A program made the position numbers and the translations under genes. A stretch of 64,000 bases of DNA from JTS-AC122 sp050246015 (GTDB taxonomy: Bacteria > Planctomycetota > Phycisphaerae > Phycisphaerales > UBA1924), in assembly GCA_050246015.1 (NCBI GenBank), contig JBFWWU010000002.1:186001-250000 (forward strand). Direction: 5' to 3'. The notes under the pieces are model-generated. The model had not been told where the DNA came from. It searched no databases and was given only the letters and a program-made list of their open reading frames with translations. The first letter of the stretch is position 1; each line of letters opens with the position of its first letter. Positions 43,441 through 52,284 of the stretch are shown here, in pieces.

Positions 43441-44490
43441 TCAACCACGACGTTGGGGTCCAACGGGCTCGCTCCGCAGCCGGTCTCTGGCTTCCCGGTA
43501 GCGCGCGAGCGTGCCCTGGACGACCTCGTTCGGGAGGGCGGGCCCGGGCTCCTGCTTGTTCCACTCGCCGCGCGAAACCAGCGTCTCCAAGAACTCCCTG
43601 AGATACTGCTTGTCGAAACTCTGCTGGGCCCGCCCGGGCTCGTACGAAGCGGCCGGCCAGAACCGCGACGAGTCCGGGGTCAGCGCTTCATCGATCAGGA
43701 TCGGCTGCGTCCAGACTCGCCCGTGCTTGCCGTCCTCGCTCACCGGCACGCCGAACTCGAACTTGGTGTCCGCGATGATGATCCCGCGCGAGATCGCATG
43801 CTCCGCCGCCGACCGGTAGATCGACAATGAGAGTTCGCGAAGGACCGTCATCGTGTCGAGCCCGACCACCTCCGCGGCCCGCTCGAACGAGATGTTCTCA
43901 TCGTGCCCGACCGCCGCCTTGGTGGCGGGCGTGAAGATCGGCTCGGGCAGGCGATCGCATTGGCGAAGCCCCCTCGGCAGCGTGACACCGCACACACTCC
44001 CGCTCGCCTGGTATTCCTTCCACCCCGACCCTTCCAGATACCCCCGGACGACGCACTCGACCGGGACCACGCGGCACGCGCGCCCGATCGTGATGCGCCC
44101 CGACAGCCATTCTCGCGCCCGCGCCGCTTCGGGCTCGCTCATGTTTGCAAACGCGAGCGCCGGGATCTCGCGAACATCCGTGGAAAGCAGGTGGGTTTCG
44201 ACCAGCCGCCGCGACTCGATGAACCCGAACCACCACGTGGCGAGTTCGGTCAGGATCGCCCCCTTCCCCGGGATCGGCGTGGGCATGATCACGTCAAACG
44301 CCGAGATGCGGTCCGACGCGACCATGAGAATCCGCTCTTCCCCGCCGCCGGCCTCGGGCGCTGGAAGCCGGTAGACGTCCCGCACTTTGCCGCGGCGGAT
44401 GATCGGGAGATTCAATTCCACCTGCGTCGGCGGGCCGCCCGGGGGAGCACCATCCGAGACGGGGCGAAGGGGGTTCGCGTGCGCGTTCAC
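43441..44490 (-). CDS. purC: Phosphoribosylaminoimidazole-succinocarboxamide synthase
   Basis: 349 aa; condenses CAIR with aspartate in purine synthesis. Motifs: GKVRDVYRL (nucleotide loop), SDRISAFDVIMPTPIPGKGA, LTELATWWFGFIES, VVRGYLEGSGWKEYQ, IIADTKFEFGV and PDSSRFWPAASYEPG. Longer than the bacterial ~240-aa form but similar to the ~300-aa forms; the last residues are basic. The GTG at 44490 (VNAHANPLRP) is preferred: an ATG at 44553 in the same frame lies inside the mobile element copy 2, where the sequence is not purC-like. Promoter would then lie in or near the element. Confidence 0.9.
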   Translation of the reverse strand: MNAHANPLRPVSDGAPPGGPPTQVELNLPIIRRGKVRDVYRLPAPEAGGGEERILMVASDRISAFDVIMPTPIPGKGAILTELATWWFGFIESRRLVETHLLSTDVREIPALAFANMSEPEAARAREWLSGRITIGRACRVVPVECVVRGYLEGSGWKEYQASGSVCGVTLPRGLRQCDRLPEPIFTPATKAAVGHDENISFERAAEVVGLDTMTVLRELSLSIYRSAAEHAISRGIIIADTKFEFGVPVSEDGKHGRVWTQPILIDEALTPDSSRFWPAASYEPGRAQQSFDKQYLREFLETLVSRGEWNKQEPGPALPNEVVQGTLARYREARDRLRSEPVGPQRRG

Positions 44491-44541
44491 ACGCCATGGT
44501 ACCCCGCACCGAACATCGTCCACCGGGTGACGTATGAAATT

Positions 44542-44703
44542 GGGTGTGACCACGCTATTTCCATCTGAGCCGCCCAGCGCGAGCCGGCGGGGAGGGGGGC
44601 GTGCGTGGTCTCATGGCCCACACCATCATTCCATCGCGCCGCGCCGCCGAGCGCTCCCACCGTCCGCTCGCGGTCCGGTTCAGAAAAACAGATGGTCACA
44701 CCC
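44542..44703 (-). mobile_element. MITE-like element, copy 2 (complete)
   Basis: 162 bp, non-coding, in reverse orientation relative to copy 1. On the plus strand it begins GGGTGTGACCACGC and ends AGATGGTCACACCC, so the outer 10 bp (GGGTGTGACC/GGTCACACCC) are perfect inverted repeats. Read on the minus strand, the inner part GGTGGGAGCGCTCGGCGG matches copy 1. TATGAAATT immediately precedes (44533-44541) and follows (44704-44712) the element, a perfect 9-bp target duplication. It lies between purC and a small membrane-protein gene. Confidence 0.88.
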
Positions 44704-44778
44704 TATGAAATTGATGCGGCTGCCTGGCCGTCTGGATCGTTCGCCGACCGTGGTGGGGGCCATCAAGCAATCCGAGCC

Positions 44779-45426
44779 ATGCCCTTGAGAATCGACATTG
44801 TCCAGCGCCGCACCGCCACCATGCCCGCCACGCGATCCGGGCGGCTGTGGTGGCGCGTGAAGGCAGCACTTGTGCTCGCCGCCGCGACGATCCTCACCGC
44901 CGCGCTGGTGCTCGCCGCGACCGGCGTCGCGCTGGCCCTGCTCGGAGCCGCAGCGGTGATCGTGCTCGTGGGCTGGGGCGCGTGGGCGCTGAGTGAACTG
45001 CGGTGGCGGCTGCGCCTGAGCCGCGAATCGAGGGAACTCGCTCGTGACGGACGCATCGTCACCTGGGATGCCGCGGCGTCGGCCCTGACGCGGGGCCCGG
45101 GCACCGTCGTCGTCGAGCCGGCCCGTTCCATCGTGCCCGTCGTGCGCCTCTGGTGGATGCCGGGTGCTCCCGCGGGCGAAGTCATCACGGAGGTTGAAGA
45201 CCGGCCCGGCACGCCCGCCGACTCCGCGGAACCCCCCGCGATCGTGACCGCATGGGTCGGCGGCTCACGACGCGCCAGATTCCTGCTCGACGCCGCCTCG
45301 GGAATCCGCGGGACGGGCAGGATCTTGCGGCGCCTTGCCGACCTGCGCCTCGCCCATCCCACGCTGGAAGTCGTGGAACTACCGCCCGCGACGGCCGGGC
45401 GGGAATCCGGTGTCGATAACTCCTGA
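44779..45426 (+). CDS. Hypothetical membrane protein
   Basis: 215 aa. Residues about 30-67 form two closely spaced hydrophobic segments (AALVLAAATILTAALVLAAT and VALALLGAAAVIVLVGWGAW), and the rest is a soluble domain of Arg/Ala/Glu-rich composition (SRESRELARDGRIVTWDAAA). No domain recognised. An ATG at 44821 in the same frame is an alternative start; neither has a strong ribosome site. Located 75 bp after the mobile element. Confidence 0.55.
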   Translation: MPLRIDIVQRRTATMPATRSGRLWWRVKAALVLAAATILTAALVLAATGVALALLGAAAVIVLVGWGAWALSELRWRLRLSRESRELARDGRIVTWDAAASALTRGPGTVVVEPARSIVPVVRLWWMPGAPAGEVITEVEDRPGTPADSAEPPAIVTAWVGGSRRARFLLDAASGIRGTGRILRRLADLRLAHPTLEVVELPPATAGRESGVDNS

Positions 45427-45566
45427 GCACGCGCCGAGACCCCCTCGCTTATCGCCCCCGCGCATCCATCACCGATGTCAGCGTCGGCAGTGCTTGCGCC
45501 CTCAAGTTGCCCCACCTTCTGGACGGCGTGGAAATAGGCAACTCAAACGTCGATGCACTAGTCACC

Positions 45567-48023
45567 ATGAATCCACGGCAGCTTCGGACAGGCCCGCGGG
45601 GCCAGGGGTATCTCTCGGACCGCGCCGGCGCGCCACGCCGAGTGACGGGCAGCCGCTCGCCGCGCCGCCTCCCGCGATGCGCGGGCGCTCCCGCAGCGCT
45701 GCTGGAGCAACTCGAACCGCGCGCACTGCTCACCGGCGAGTTCAACTTTTCCGCCGACGAGGTGTACCTGTCCGAACTCGTGAACCGGGCCCGCTCGGAT
45801 CCGATGGCCGAGGGCATCCGGCTGGGCATCGACCTGACCGCGGGCCTGACCCCTCAGGAACTGGCCCGCCTGGTCCCGCAGGAGCCGCTGGCGCTGAACT
45901 CCTCGCTGTCCATCGCGGCCCGCGCCCACAGCCTTGACATGGCCGAGCGCGACTTCTTCGACCACATCAACCCGGACGGTCACGACCCCACCTGGCGCGC
46001 TCAGAACGCCGGGTACACGGGCGTGGCGGGCGAGAACATCGCGGCGGGGTACGACTCCATCGACGAAGTGCACGCCGCCTGGCTGGAGTCCCTCGGGCAC
46101 CGAAAGAACGTCCTGAGTCTGCACTCCAACTTCGACAACTCGTTCCATTATGACGAGTTCGGCCCGGGCTTCGCCTTCACCAACATCGGCCCCTTCTTCG
46201 ACTACCACACGGAACTCTTTGGCGCGCCCGCCGGCGGTCGCACCTACATCCTCGGGGTCGTGTACAACGACCTCAACAGCAACCAGTTCTACAACATCGG
46301 CGAGGGGATGGTCAACGTCCGCGTCGATGTCGCGCTCGCGGCCGCTCCGCTCAGCACCATCGCGACGTATACCACCACCGCCGCGGGCAACTATCAACTC
46401 GCCGTCCTGCCCGGCGACTACGTCGTGACGTTCACCAACCTCGACGCCGGTACCCGCCGGACCGCGAACGTCACCGTGCAGACCGTCAACGTCAAACTCG
46501 ACACCCTCGCCTCGCAACTTGCCAGCGTGGCGGACGACTACGCCGACTTCGGCGACTGGAACAACGCCCACGTGCTCACCGTAGAGCCCGGCGGCAACGC
46601 CGCCGCCTCCGGCTCCATCGAACTCAACTCCGATACCGACCTGTTCCGCTACGCCGCGGCCGCGACGATGGGCACCATCATCACCGCATCCAGCCAGGGC
46701 TCGCTCGACGTCTCGTTCAGCGTGTACAACTCCAGCGGCACGCTCCTGGGAAACAGCATCGATCAGGGCGGTGGACTCAGCGCCTACTTCTCCTTCACCT
46801 TTGTCGTCGGACAGTCCTACTACATCAGCGTCGGCTCCACGGGCGGCACGACCAGCGGCGACTACACCCTGAATATCGAAGTTCAGGAAGAAACTACCTA
46901 CCACGCCGCCGAGGACGCCCGCTTCAGCGTCGGTTCCGGGGGCACCGGGCAACTCGCGGTCGCCGCACCCAACCCCGACCACCGCCCCATCGTCTTCACT
47001 CAGAACGCCAATGGAGTCTGGTCCGTCGCGCAACTCGTGCAGGCCTCGGGCTCCCCCGAAGTCTCCGGCGACATCGTCACATGGGTGGACCCCAAGGACG
47101 GCCGCAACTACGCCGCCGCCCGCAGCGGCGCCGGCCTGCTCCTCTTCACCAACCTCGCCCCGGGCGTCTGGACTTACCGCAACCTCACCTCGGAAGTCCT
47201 GGGTTCGCAGAACGCCGGCACCACCGGCCAACTCGTCGTGCTCGTCGGCGTCGATCAGATCGTCCGCCTCGGCGCTCTGCTCGATAACGGCGATCTCATC
47301 CTCTACCAGCAGACCGGCGCGGGGTCCTCCGGCGCGTACCTCTGGTCCTTTGTCAATCTCGCGGAAACCCACCTCCGTGCCCAGGGCGAGATCATGCCCA
47401 CCTTCGCCGGCGGGCTCATCTCATACGTCACAAGTTGGAACGGGCTCAACATCGCCGGGCTGGACGCCACCGGCAATATCCAGGTCGTCTGGTGGGCACC
47501 GGGCATTTCCCTCTGGCATACCAACAACCTCTCCTCTCTCACCGGCGCCCCGCCCATCGTTGACGGCCTCTCCGCGTACCTGACCCCCTGGGACGGCATC
47601 AACCTCTCCGGCATCAACGCCCAGGGCGAGTTGTCCGTGACGTGGTGGGTCCCCCAGTTCGCCGGCGAATGGCGCACCAACAACCTCACCCAGGAGTTCT
47701 CAGGTCCGGCGCTTCAAGCCGCGTCCATCACCAGTTACGTCACCACCTGGGGCGGCCTCAATATCGCCGGCCTCAACGATCAGGGCGACGTCACCGTCTA
47801 TTGGTGGGCCCCCGCCCTCACCGAGACCGGCTGGCAGATCACTAATCTCTCGCAGCAGATCGAGGGCGCGCCCCTCCCGCTGGGCCGGCTCACCGGACAC
47901 GCCACCGTCACCGGCGTGCTCAACATCTTCGGCGCGTCCGGCAACGGGCACGTCGTCCGCTACCACTGGGCCGTCGGTGACCTCGCGTGGTCCACGCAGG
48001 ACCTGACCGACCTGGTCGGTTGA
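45567..48023 (+). CDS. Large surface protein with LEPR motif, CAP domain and repeats
   Basis: 818 aa. The N-terminus is an arginine-rich leader followed by LLEQLEPRALLTGEFN (about 45-60), the LEPR-x-LL motif of planctomycete exported proteins. Residues about 62-215 are a CAP/SCP-PR1 domain (YLSELVNRARSDPMAE, AARAHSLDMAERDFFDH, YTGVAGENIAAGY, ESLGHRKNVL). Then come an SdrD-like strand repeat (YILGVVYNDLNSNQFYNIGE, about 225-245), a PPC-like domain (about 345-440, GSIELNSDTDLFRYAAAA) and a propeller-like C-terminus of repeated LNIAGL/WW/TNNL units (about 620-815). ATG at 45567 (MNPRQLRTG). Probably surface or extracellular. Confidence 0.82.
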   Translation: MNPRQLRTGPRGQGYLSDRAGAPRRVTGSRSPRRLPRCAGAPAALLEQLEPRALLTGEFNFSADEVYLSELVNRARSDPMAEGIRLGIDLTAGLTPQELARLVPQEPLALNSSLSIAARAHSLDMAERDFFDHINPDGHDPTWRAQNAGYTGVAGENIAAGYDSIDEVHAAWLESLGHRKNVLSLHSNFDNSFHYDEFGPGFAFTNIGPFFDYHTELFGAPAGGRTYILGVVYNDLNSNQFYNIGEGMVNVRVDVALAAAPLSTIATYTTTAAGNYQLAVLPGDYVVTFTNLDAGTRRTANVTVQTVNVKLDTLASQLASVADDYADFGDWNNAHVLTVEPGGNAAASGSIELNSDTDLFRYAAAATMGTIITASSQGSLDVSFSVYNSSGTLLGNSIDQGGGLSAYFSFTFVVGQSYYISVGSTGGTTSGDYTLNIEVQEETTYHAAEDARFSVGSGGTGQLAVAAPNPDHRPIVFTQNANGVWSVAQLVQASGSPEVSGDIVTWVDPKDGRNYAAARSGAGLLLFTNLAPGVWTYRNLTSEVLGSQNAGTTGQLVVLVGVDQIVRLGALLDNGDLILYQQTGAGSSGAYLWSFVNLAETHLRAQGEIMPTFAGGLISYVTSWNGLNIAGLDATGNIQVVWWAPGISLWHTNNLSSLTGAPPIVDGLSAYLTPWDGINLSGINAQGELSVTWWVPQFAGEWRTNNLTQEFSGPALQAASITSYVTTWGGLNIAGLNDQGDVTVYWWAPALTETGWQITNLSQQIEGAPLPLGRLTGHATVTGVLNIFGASGNGHVVRYHWAVGDLAWSTQDLTDLVG

Positions 48024-48253
48024 GACGCGCCGCACTCGGTGGCGCGAGCGGAGATCACCGCCGGCCCAGCGGTTCAGGTGCGCCGGATGGTGAAGTGCCT
48101 CCGCGCCAGAGCCAGGGGAGACCCGTCGCTTGCGCAACTGGGCGCCGTGAGGCCACGGTCTCCCCTCCCGCCGAGCAATACGAAATGCCTGCATGCGTTC
48201 TCCAAATGTATGATGTGCGGGGTTTCTGGCTTTGGCCATCGATTGGAGGCCGA
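48024..48253 (+). other. Intergenic leader with a 10-bp inverted repeat
   Basis: A 230-bp gap between the CAP surface protein and the next secreted protein. AGGGGAGACC (48114-48123) and GGTCTCCCCT (48157-48166) are perfect complements with a 33-nt loop, and further GC-rich complementary blocks flank it. There is no T run, so it is not a standard terminator. No known riboswitch class was recognised. Confidence 0.45.
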
Positions 48254-49210
48254 ATGAACTCGTTGTGCCGCTCAGCCGCCGGTATCCACATCGGCGCGAT
48301 GATGCTGGGGCTGCTCGCCGCGTCGTGCCCGTCGCTGGCGCAATCCGATCCCGCCGGCCCGGAGCCGACCACCCCCGTGCTGGCAGGCCCGAAAGTGAAG
48401 CAGTCGGCCGCGCGCCCAACGCTGGTGGAGTACGACTTCCCGGGCAAGGTGAAGCGGCTCGACACGGCGCCCGAGGCCGCTGCCGCCGCGCTCCTATCTC
48501 TCTCCTCGGCCGTGCGCGCCAAGGTCGATGAGATCCTCAACGATCGCATCAGGAACCTTGACGATTTCGTCTCGGAGAACCTGCTGCTGCTCAATCAACT
48601 CGACACCGCGGGCAAGGCGGGAGACAAGCTCGATCAACTCAAGGTGATCGCCCAGGCCGTGCACAAACTCGCGCCGGTGTGGAGCAAGGGGTCGCTCAAG
48701 CGACAGATCCGCGACGCGCTGCCGGCCGAGGCCCAGGCGGAGTTTGATCGGCTCATCGAGGAATACTGGTCGGCGATCGTGAAAGAGCGACAGGACCTGC
48801 AGCGCTCGCAGAACCGGGTGTCTGAACCCGACGCCATGAGCGAGCCCGGCGCCCAGGCCCAGCGCCCTCCCGGCCCGCGCCCGGCCGAGCGGCAGCGTGT
48901 GAAGTCCCGCTTTGAAATCGTGACCGAAGAACGCCTCGCCAGTTTCGGGAAGGAGATCGAGCGTGCGTTTCAGCGCCAGGTGAGTTCGGGCGACATCATC
49001 GCCGACTACATCTTTAGGTACATCCAGGTCTCCGACGACCAGAAGGCCTCGATCCGCCTGCTCTGCAACCAGCACGCCCAGAAAACCAAGATGAACGCGA
49101 GCGAGCAGCAGAACCGCGAACTGCTGGTCAAGATCGCCGGCGTGCTGGACACCAAGCAGCAGACGCAACTCGCCCGGCTTCTGCGCGGCCTCAAGAAGGG
49201 CAAGCCCTGA
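48254..49210 (+). CDS. Hypothetical secreted protein
   Basis: 318 aa, with a signal peptide (IHIGAMMLGLLAASCPSLAQ, cut after LAQ). The mature part is helical and charged: SSAVRAKVDEILNDRIRNLD, QAVHKLAPVWSKGSLKRQIR, and SFGKEIERAFQRQVSSGDII, ending in a basic tail. No recognised domain. GGAGG lies 5-9 bases before the ATG at 48254, a strong site. It converges with queG (3 bp between stops). Confidence 0.7.
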   Translation: MNSLCRSAAGIHIGAMMLGLLAASCPSLAQSDPAGPEPTTPVLAGPKVKQSAARPTLVEYDFPGKVKRLDTAPEAAAAALLSLSSAVRAKVDEILNDRIRNLDDFVSENLLLLNQLDTAGKAGDKLDQLKVIAQAVHKLAPVWSKGSLKRQIRDALPAEAQAEFDRLIEEYWSAIVKERQDLQRSQNRVSEPDAMSEPGAQAQRPPGPRPAERQRVKSRFEIVTEERLASFGKEIERAFQRQVSSGDIIADYIFRYIQVSDDQKASIRLLCNQHAQKTKMNASEQQNRELLVKIAGVLDTKQQTQLARLLRGLKKGKP

Positions 49211-49213
49211 CGA

Positions 49214-50293
49214 TCACGCCCCGGTCGCGCCCGCGGCCCCGTCGCCGCCCGCGTTGGACTGCACCAGGCGCGCGTTGCGCTTCATCATGTCCAGCGTGGC
49301 GCGCTTGAACGCGGTCCCCGCCGACTCGCTGGTGAACCGCGCCTGGTCCCACGCGAGAACGTCGAGCACCGGCAGCGAGCGCCGCCGGGGCGAATACGCG
49401 GGGTGGATCGCGCCCGGCCCCGCCTCGCCGGACGTGCGGTTCGCGGCGCCCGCCCGCTCCTGGTTGAACGGGCACACCTCCTGGCACACGTCGCACCCGA
49501 ACAGCCACTCGCCCATCGCCCGCTGAAACTCGGGCTCGATCGCCCCGGCGTGCTCGATCGTGAGGTAACTGATGCACCGGCGTGCATCCACCGAATACGG
49601 CGTGATCGCTCCGGTCGGGCACGCGTCGATGCAGCGCGTGCACGAGCCGCACGACTCGGTCGCGGGCACCCCCGAGGCACTTGGCTCGCCTGCTAATCCC
49701 CGAGCCACGCTGTCGCCTTCCAGCGCGAGCGTCGTGATGATCCCGCCCAGCAGCAGATAACTCCCCAGCGACGGGTTGATCAGCAGGGTGTGCTTGCCGA
49801 TGAACCCCAGCCCGGCGCGTGCGGCGTGCTCCCGCTCCAGCACCGGCGCGGAATCGACGAACGCCCGGTACTGGTGGCGCGGGAACCTCGCTCGCAGCGC
49901 ATCGGCCAGCGCGTGCAAGCGCTTCTTCATCACCGCGTGGTAATCGAGCCCCTGCGCGTAGAGGGCGATCCGACCCTGCGCCGCGCCCCCCGGCGCGTCT
50001 GCGCGTTCAGCCGCCCGTGCCCCGTGACGGGGCGCATACCGGTCCGCGACGATCAGGATGGATCGAGCGCCGGGCAGAAAGAGTTCGGGGTCGGCCCGGA
50101 TGTCCGCGGTCTCGCGCAGCCAGGCCATGTCGCCGTGCCTGCCGTCCGCCAGCCAGTCGCGCAGATGCTGACCGCGGCTCGTGCGCAGCGCGGGAGTGAT
50201 CCCGGCCAGCGCGAACCCCAGCGAGCGGCAGGCCGCGACAATTTCCGACGCCAGTTCGCCTCCGGACGCCGCCCCGGGCTGGCGCGTGTTCAC
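49214..50293 (-). CDS. queG: Epoxyqueuosine reductase
   Basis: 359 aa; last step of queuosine synthesis in tRNA, a cobalamin-dependent enzyme with two 4Fe-4S clusters. First cluster: CGSCTRCIDACPTGAI; second: CISYLTIE ... GCDVCQEVCPFN. The catalytic Asp is in YRAFVDSAPVLEREH, with RAGLGFIGKHTLLINP after it. Start is GTG at 50293, whose GTGA overlaps the stop of the upstream TIM-barrel gene, so the two are translationally coupled. The open frame continues upstream but that part is antisense/overlapping. Confidence 0.93.
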   Translation of the reverse strand: MNTRQPGAASGGELASEIVAACRSLGFALAGITPALRTSRGQHLRDWLADGRHGDMAWLRETADIRADPELFLPGARSILIVADRYAPRHGARAAERADAPGGAAQGRIALYAQGLDYHAVMKKRLHALADALRARFPRHQYRAFVDSAPVLEREHAARAGLGFIGKHTLLINPSLGSYLLLGGIITTLALEGDSVARGLAGEPSASGVPATESCGSCTRCIDACPTGAITPYSVDARRCISYLTIEHAGAIEPEFQRAMGEWLFGCDVCQEVCPFNQERAGAANRTSGEAGPGAIHPAYSPRRRSLPVLDVLAWDQARFTSESAGTAFKRATLDMMKRNARLVQSNAGGDGAAGATGA

Positions 50294-51144
50294 GCCGACG
50301 CCGCCATCGTCTTGGCGCTCATCCACGAGAACATCGTACGGGCGGCGCGCGCCAGAACCGTCTGCGCGGGCGCCAGCCTGGGCATCCACAGCCGATCCCA
50401 CTCGAAGATCACGGGCCCGGAAAAGCCCGCCCGTGCAAAGGCCCGCACGAACGCCTCGTTGGGCACCCGTCCCTCCCCCAGCGCGCACGGCTCGTCGTCT
50501 CGAAAATCCTTGACCCGCATCGACAGCACCCGTTCGGTCCCGGCCAGACACGCCAGCGCACGCTCCGGCGAGTCCCCAGCCGCCGCCCCAACCGCCACCG
50601 AATAGCACACACCCAGGAGGGGGTGCCGCACGCGATCGAGCAGTTCCGCGAGTTGGTCGGCCGAACTGAACGCCCCGCCGTTCTCAATCACAACTTTCAC
50701 GCCCGTATTCCGGGCGTGATCCAGGGCCATCGACAACCGTTGGACGATCCGGCTCATCGCGGACGTGCGCGTCTCGCGCCGCGGAACATCAAACCCGAAC
50801 ACCCGCACGAGCGGGGCTTCGATCACCGCGGCCAGGTCAATCGCCTGCTTCGCCGCTCGAACCGTTCGTTCGGTATCGCCGAACGCGAAGCCGAGGATCG
50901 AAGGCGAAATCGGCTCATCGAAACTGACCGAGGTTCCCAGGCCCGCGATCTCGATCCCGCGAGCGGCGAACATCTCGCGGATCTTCACGTCGCCGGTCAA
51001 GAACGGATCGCACGCGATCCGGGTGGACGCCGGACCAAACGTCCGCAGTTCCACGCACTCAAACCCCATGTCGAGCGCGGTCGACGCCACGCGGTCGAGC
51101 GTCCAATCAGGGCAGGCGACGGTGCTGAAGGCGGGTCGGATCAT
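50290..51144 (-). CDS. Sugar phosphate isomerase/epimerase-like TIM-barrel protein
   Basis: 284 aa, of the xylose isomerase-like (AP endonuclease 2) fold: SVSFDEPISPSILGFAFGDT, VRVFGFDVPRRETR, VKVVIENGGAFSSADQLAEL, SMRVKDFRD and GPVIFEWDRLWMP, with the Glu and Asp/His metal-ligand positions of the family (for example VIENGG and VIFEWD). The substrate is not determinable from the sequence. ATG at 51144 (MIRPAFSTV) is preferred to an ATG five codons upstream. Overlaps queG by 4 bp and lies 78 bp after rpiB. Confidence 0.83.
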   Translation of the reverse strand: MIRPAFSTVACPDWTLDRVASTALDMGFECVELRTFGPASTRIACDPFLTGDVKIREMFAARGIEIAGLGTSVSFDEPISPSILGFAFGDTERTVRAAKQAIDLAAVIEAPLVRVFGFDVPRRETRTSAMSRIVQRLSMALDHARNTGVKVVIENGGAFSSADQLAELLDRVRHPLLGVCYSVAVGAAAGDSPERALACLAGTERVLSMRVKDFRDDEPCALGEGRVPNEAFVRAFARAGFSGPVIFEWDRLWMPRLAPAQTVLARAARTMFSWMSAKTMAASA

Positions 51145-51222
51145 GGCGAAGCATACCACGCTGATCGGGCCGGCTCATTGTGAGTTGGGAGCGAAAGCGA
51201 CCGAGTCGGTGTGAGAACGCGC

Positions 51223-51684
51223 TTATGTGACGCTCGCCGGGTCTTTTCCCTCTTCAATCGCGACGATCTTCCGCAGCCGCCGCTCATGCCGTCCCCCTTC
51301 AAACGCGGTCGCCAGCCAGATATCGGCGATCTTCTCGATCAGTCGCTGTCCGAGCAGGTCCGCCGACACGCACAGGACATTCGCGTTATTGTGGCTGCGG
51401 GCCATCTCGGCCGTCAGTTCGTCGTGGACCGACGCGGCCCGGATCCCCTTCAACTTGTTCGCGGCCATGCACATGCCGATCCCGGTGCCGCAGATCAGGA
51501 TCCCGCGCTCCAGGTCGCCGCGCTGGATCGCGGTACAGATCTGAAAGGCCGGCTCGGGATAGTCGCAGGGATCGCCCGAGGTGCTGCCGGACAGGACCAC
51601 CTCGTGCCCGGCGGACCGGAGTCGATCGGCGAGTTGTCGCGCCGTCTGAGTCCCGCGGTGGTCACTGGCAATTCCGAGTTTCAT
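51223..51684 (-). CDS. rpiB: Ribose-5-phosphate isomerase B
   Basis: 153 aa, the normal length of RpiB. It interconverts ribose 5-phosphate and ribulose 5-phosphate. Motifs: IASDHRGTQTARQLAD (4-20), the active-site Cys in ICGTGIGMCMAANKLKGIRA and the His of MARSHNNANVLCVSADLLG. Its ATG (51684) overlaps the TGA of the phosphatase gene (ATGA), so translation of the two genes is coupled. Confidence 0.93.
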   Translation of the reverse strand: MKLGIASDHRGTQTARQLADRLRSAGHEVVLSGSTSGDPCDYPEPAFQICTAIQRGDLERGILICGTGIGMCMAANKLKGIRAASVHDELTAEMARSHNNANVLCVSADLLGQRLIEKIADIWLATAFEGGRHERRLRKIVAIEEGKDPASVT

Positions 51685-52214
51685 AGGCTCAGTTCCTTGA
51701 TCCGCCGTCGGATGATGTCCTCCAGGCGGCGCGCGGTCTGAGTGTACACGTGCTGCGAGCGTCCGATGGGGTCTTGGATATCCCCGCCGTCCGGATCGAG
51801 CACGTGTACTTTTCCCGACGCCGTCGGCTCAATGGACAGGACCGCGCGCGCATGCGACTGTGTCATCGCATAAATCTCATCGGCCTGAGCGATGATCTCG
51901 CGCGTCAGGGGCCTGGATGTGCCAAACGTCGGCGCGCGGGAGACGCGCTGGTCGGGATCTATCTGCACCGATCGCAAAGCCTCGCGGGCCTCCGCCGTCG
52001 TCCGGTCTCCCGCCACCGCGTTCACGCCGGCCGACGAGACCATCGTATGGTCTTTGACCGGTGATTCCTCCAGCAGTTTGGCGGCGATCGCCTCGGCCAT
52101 CGGGCTCCGGCACGTGTTCCCGGTGCACACGAACAAGACCGATCGGCGCCGCCGGGCGGGCGTCGGCGTCTGCCCCGGCGACGTCGCCGCCGCTGGCCCG
52201 CTTGGGCGACTCAT
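51681..52214 (-). CDS. Low-molecular-weight protein tyrosine phosphatase
   Basis: 177 aa. Active-site loop CTGNTCRSP (C-x5-R-S, Cys at about 30) in VLFVCTGNTCRSPMAEAIAA, and the general-acid Asp in QDPIGRSQHVY. The family also covers arsenate reductases, but this loop is the phosphatase type. A Pro/Ala/Arg-rich stretch of about 24 residues precedes the domain. It is the second gene of the leftward run starting at dacB (70-bp gap) and overlaps rpiB by 4 bp. Confidence 0.9.
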   Translation of the reverse strand: MSRPSGPAAATSPGQTPTPARRRRSVLFVCTGNTCRSPMAEAIAAKLLEESPVKDHTMVSSAGVNAVAGDRTTAEAREALRSVQIDPDQRVSRAPTFGTSRPLTREIIAQADEIYAMTQSHARAVLSIEPTASGKVHVLDPDGGDIQDPIGRSQHVYTQTARRLEDIIRRRIKELSL

Positions 52215-52284
52215 CGAACCGCTCCACGGTAATAATCAACCGAGGCAAGCACCATCGGCGGATCATAGGAGCCGCACGGATGTC

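Noticed and set aside
44490..44553. Upstream ATG start for purC at 44553
   Set aside because: That codon lies within the end of the mobile element, and the added residues have no counterpart in the family.
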